DNA of 5,226 nt, from assembly GCA_013203195.1 (NCBI GenBank), contig JABMQM010000031.1, positions 1 through 5,226 on the forward strand. The letters run 5' to 3'. Position numbers and translations under genes: made by a program. Of the stretch, positions 4,762 to 5,226 are shown one piece after another. Below the pieces are notes generated by a model, which saw only the letters and a list, made by a program, of their open reading frames with translations, was not told the DNA's origin and searched no databases. Numbering within the stretch: the stretch's first letter is position 1; every line of letters begins with the position of its first letter. Source of the stretch: Desulfobacteraceae bacterium (lineage in GTDB: Bacteria; Desulfobacterota; Desulfobacteria; Desulfobacterales; UBA11574).

Positions 4762-5187
4762 TCACTCTTTCAGTTTAAATGGCTCATAATCGTTAGGAAA
4801 GTAAGGCCTTTCGGTCTTTCCCAGACGATGGCCAAGCAGCGCAGACCGATCGGAATAATTCAGCATCATGAGCATCAATTCTTTTCGCCGGAGAAGGCCC
4901 ATACAACCTGCCGCTGCGCTCACTTCATCAAATTTCACACACTCTCCCACCGCCTCCAGAAGGCCCCTGCCTGGAAAATTAATAAGATCGTAGCCGAATA
5001 GAAGGTAATGGGCAGTTTCGCTGGGCAGACACTGCCCTGGAGACAATGGATGAAAAAGGCCGTTACTTCCCAGGTAAGCCAGACGGTTAAGGTTCAGCGT
5101 TGATGCAGCCTGAAGGGGAGTAAGGCCGTCAAGGACCTTGTAAGACCGATCACCAAGGCCGTCTAAAAGAATAAGGATGATTTTCAT
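4762..5187 (-). CDS. N-terminal fragment of archaeal-type (cofactor-independent) phosphoglycerate mutase-like protein
   Basis: The 141-residue product begins KIILILLDGLGDRSY, the first metal-binding segment (Asp9) of the aPGM/alkaline phosphatase superfamily. It continues with TPLQAASTLNLNRLA, the catalytic-serine region PSETAHYLLFGYD (Ser56) and FPGRGLLEAVG. Full-length aPGMs interconvert 2- and 3-phosphoglycerate and are about 400 residues; here everything after about residue 124 is absent, including the C-terminal Asp/His metal ligands. The stretch after VKFDE (about 87) also seems to lack a short piece usual in the family, then resumes as GCMGLLRRKELM. No continuation was found in the other reverse frames. 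The product is therefore probably inactive, a truncated gene in decay. The start ATG 5187 has no strong Shine-Dalgarno, and the promoter, if any, lies beyond the window edge. Confidence 0.7.
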   Translation of the reverse strand: MKIILILLDGLGDRSYKVLDGLTPLQAASTLNLNRLAYLGSNGLFHPLSPGQCLPSETAHYLLFGYDLINFPGRGLLEAVGECVKFDEVSAAAGCMGLLRRKELMLMMLNYSDRSALLGHRLGKTERPYFPNDYEPFKLKE

Positions 5188-5226
5188 GCGGAATTTACTT
5201 AGTCCATTACATTTGAATCTTGTGCA

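Noticed and set aside
4762..4764. TGA ending the phosphoglycerate mutase fragment as Sec.
   Set aside because: Read-through gives only about 20 codons in AT-rich DNA unlike the family, with no SECIS-like hairpin.

Overview
The window looks like chromosomal DNA from a strictly anaerobic bacterium, most plausibly a sulfate-reducer-like member of the Desulfobacterota (former Deltaproteobacteria). This lineage call is an inference. It rests on a selenocysteine-type SelD, a C_GCAxxG_C_C redox protein, a CooT-family nickel protein beside a DUF3842 protein, and a MauE/DoxX plus rhodanese pair. No insertion sequence, phage gene, CRISPR array, tRNA or rRNA was seen.

Layout. Positions 1-153 are a non-coding leader with decamer direct repeats and a GC-rich foldable region. 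It precedes the only forward gene (154-633), a small HExxH putative zinc protease of unknown role. Convergent to it is a reverse-strand run, read 3455 to 652: a MauE/DoxX-like membrane protein, an exported rhodanese, a C_GCAxxG_C_C cysteine protein and selenide, water dikinase (SelD). The gaps are 2, 36 and 42 bases, so this is probably one operon. A candidate promoter and two inverted repeats lie in front of it (3457-3581).

The central observation is that selD is longer than a naive reading frame shows. It starts at a GTG at 1713, has an in-frame TGA at 1651-1653 exactly where SelD carries its catalytic Cys/Sec, and has a SECIS-like hairpin with a GGUC loop just downstream. SelD is therefore very probably a selenoprotein. 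It makes the selenophosphate needed for its own decoding.

Positions 3456-3736 are intergenic; beyond the promoter and inverted repeats, nothing is recognisable there. Next, on the reverse strand, come a DUF3842 gene and a CooT-family gene that overlap by about 8 bases and are clearly translationally coupled.

The right end (4407-5187, reverse strand) looks degraded. It holds a short ExbB/TolQ/MotA-type fragment and a 141-residue N-terminal piece of an archaeal-type phosphoglycerate mutase. Between them is an AT-rich spacer containing a bidirectional terminator-like hairpin.

Working model (inference): the MauE-like protein and rhodanese handle sulfur or selenium redox chemistry at the membrane/periplasm, the cysteine-rich C_GCAxxG_C_C protein acts in the cytoplasm, and SelD activates selenide. 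CooT/DUF3842 would serve nickel enzymes such as CO dehydrogenase encoded elsewhere.
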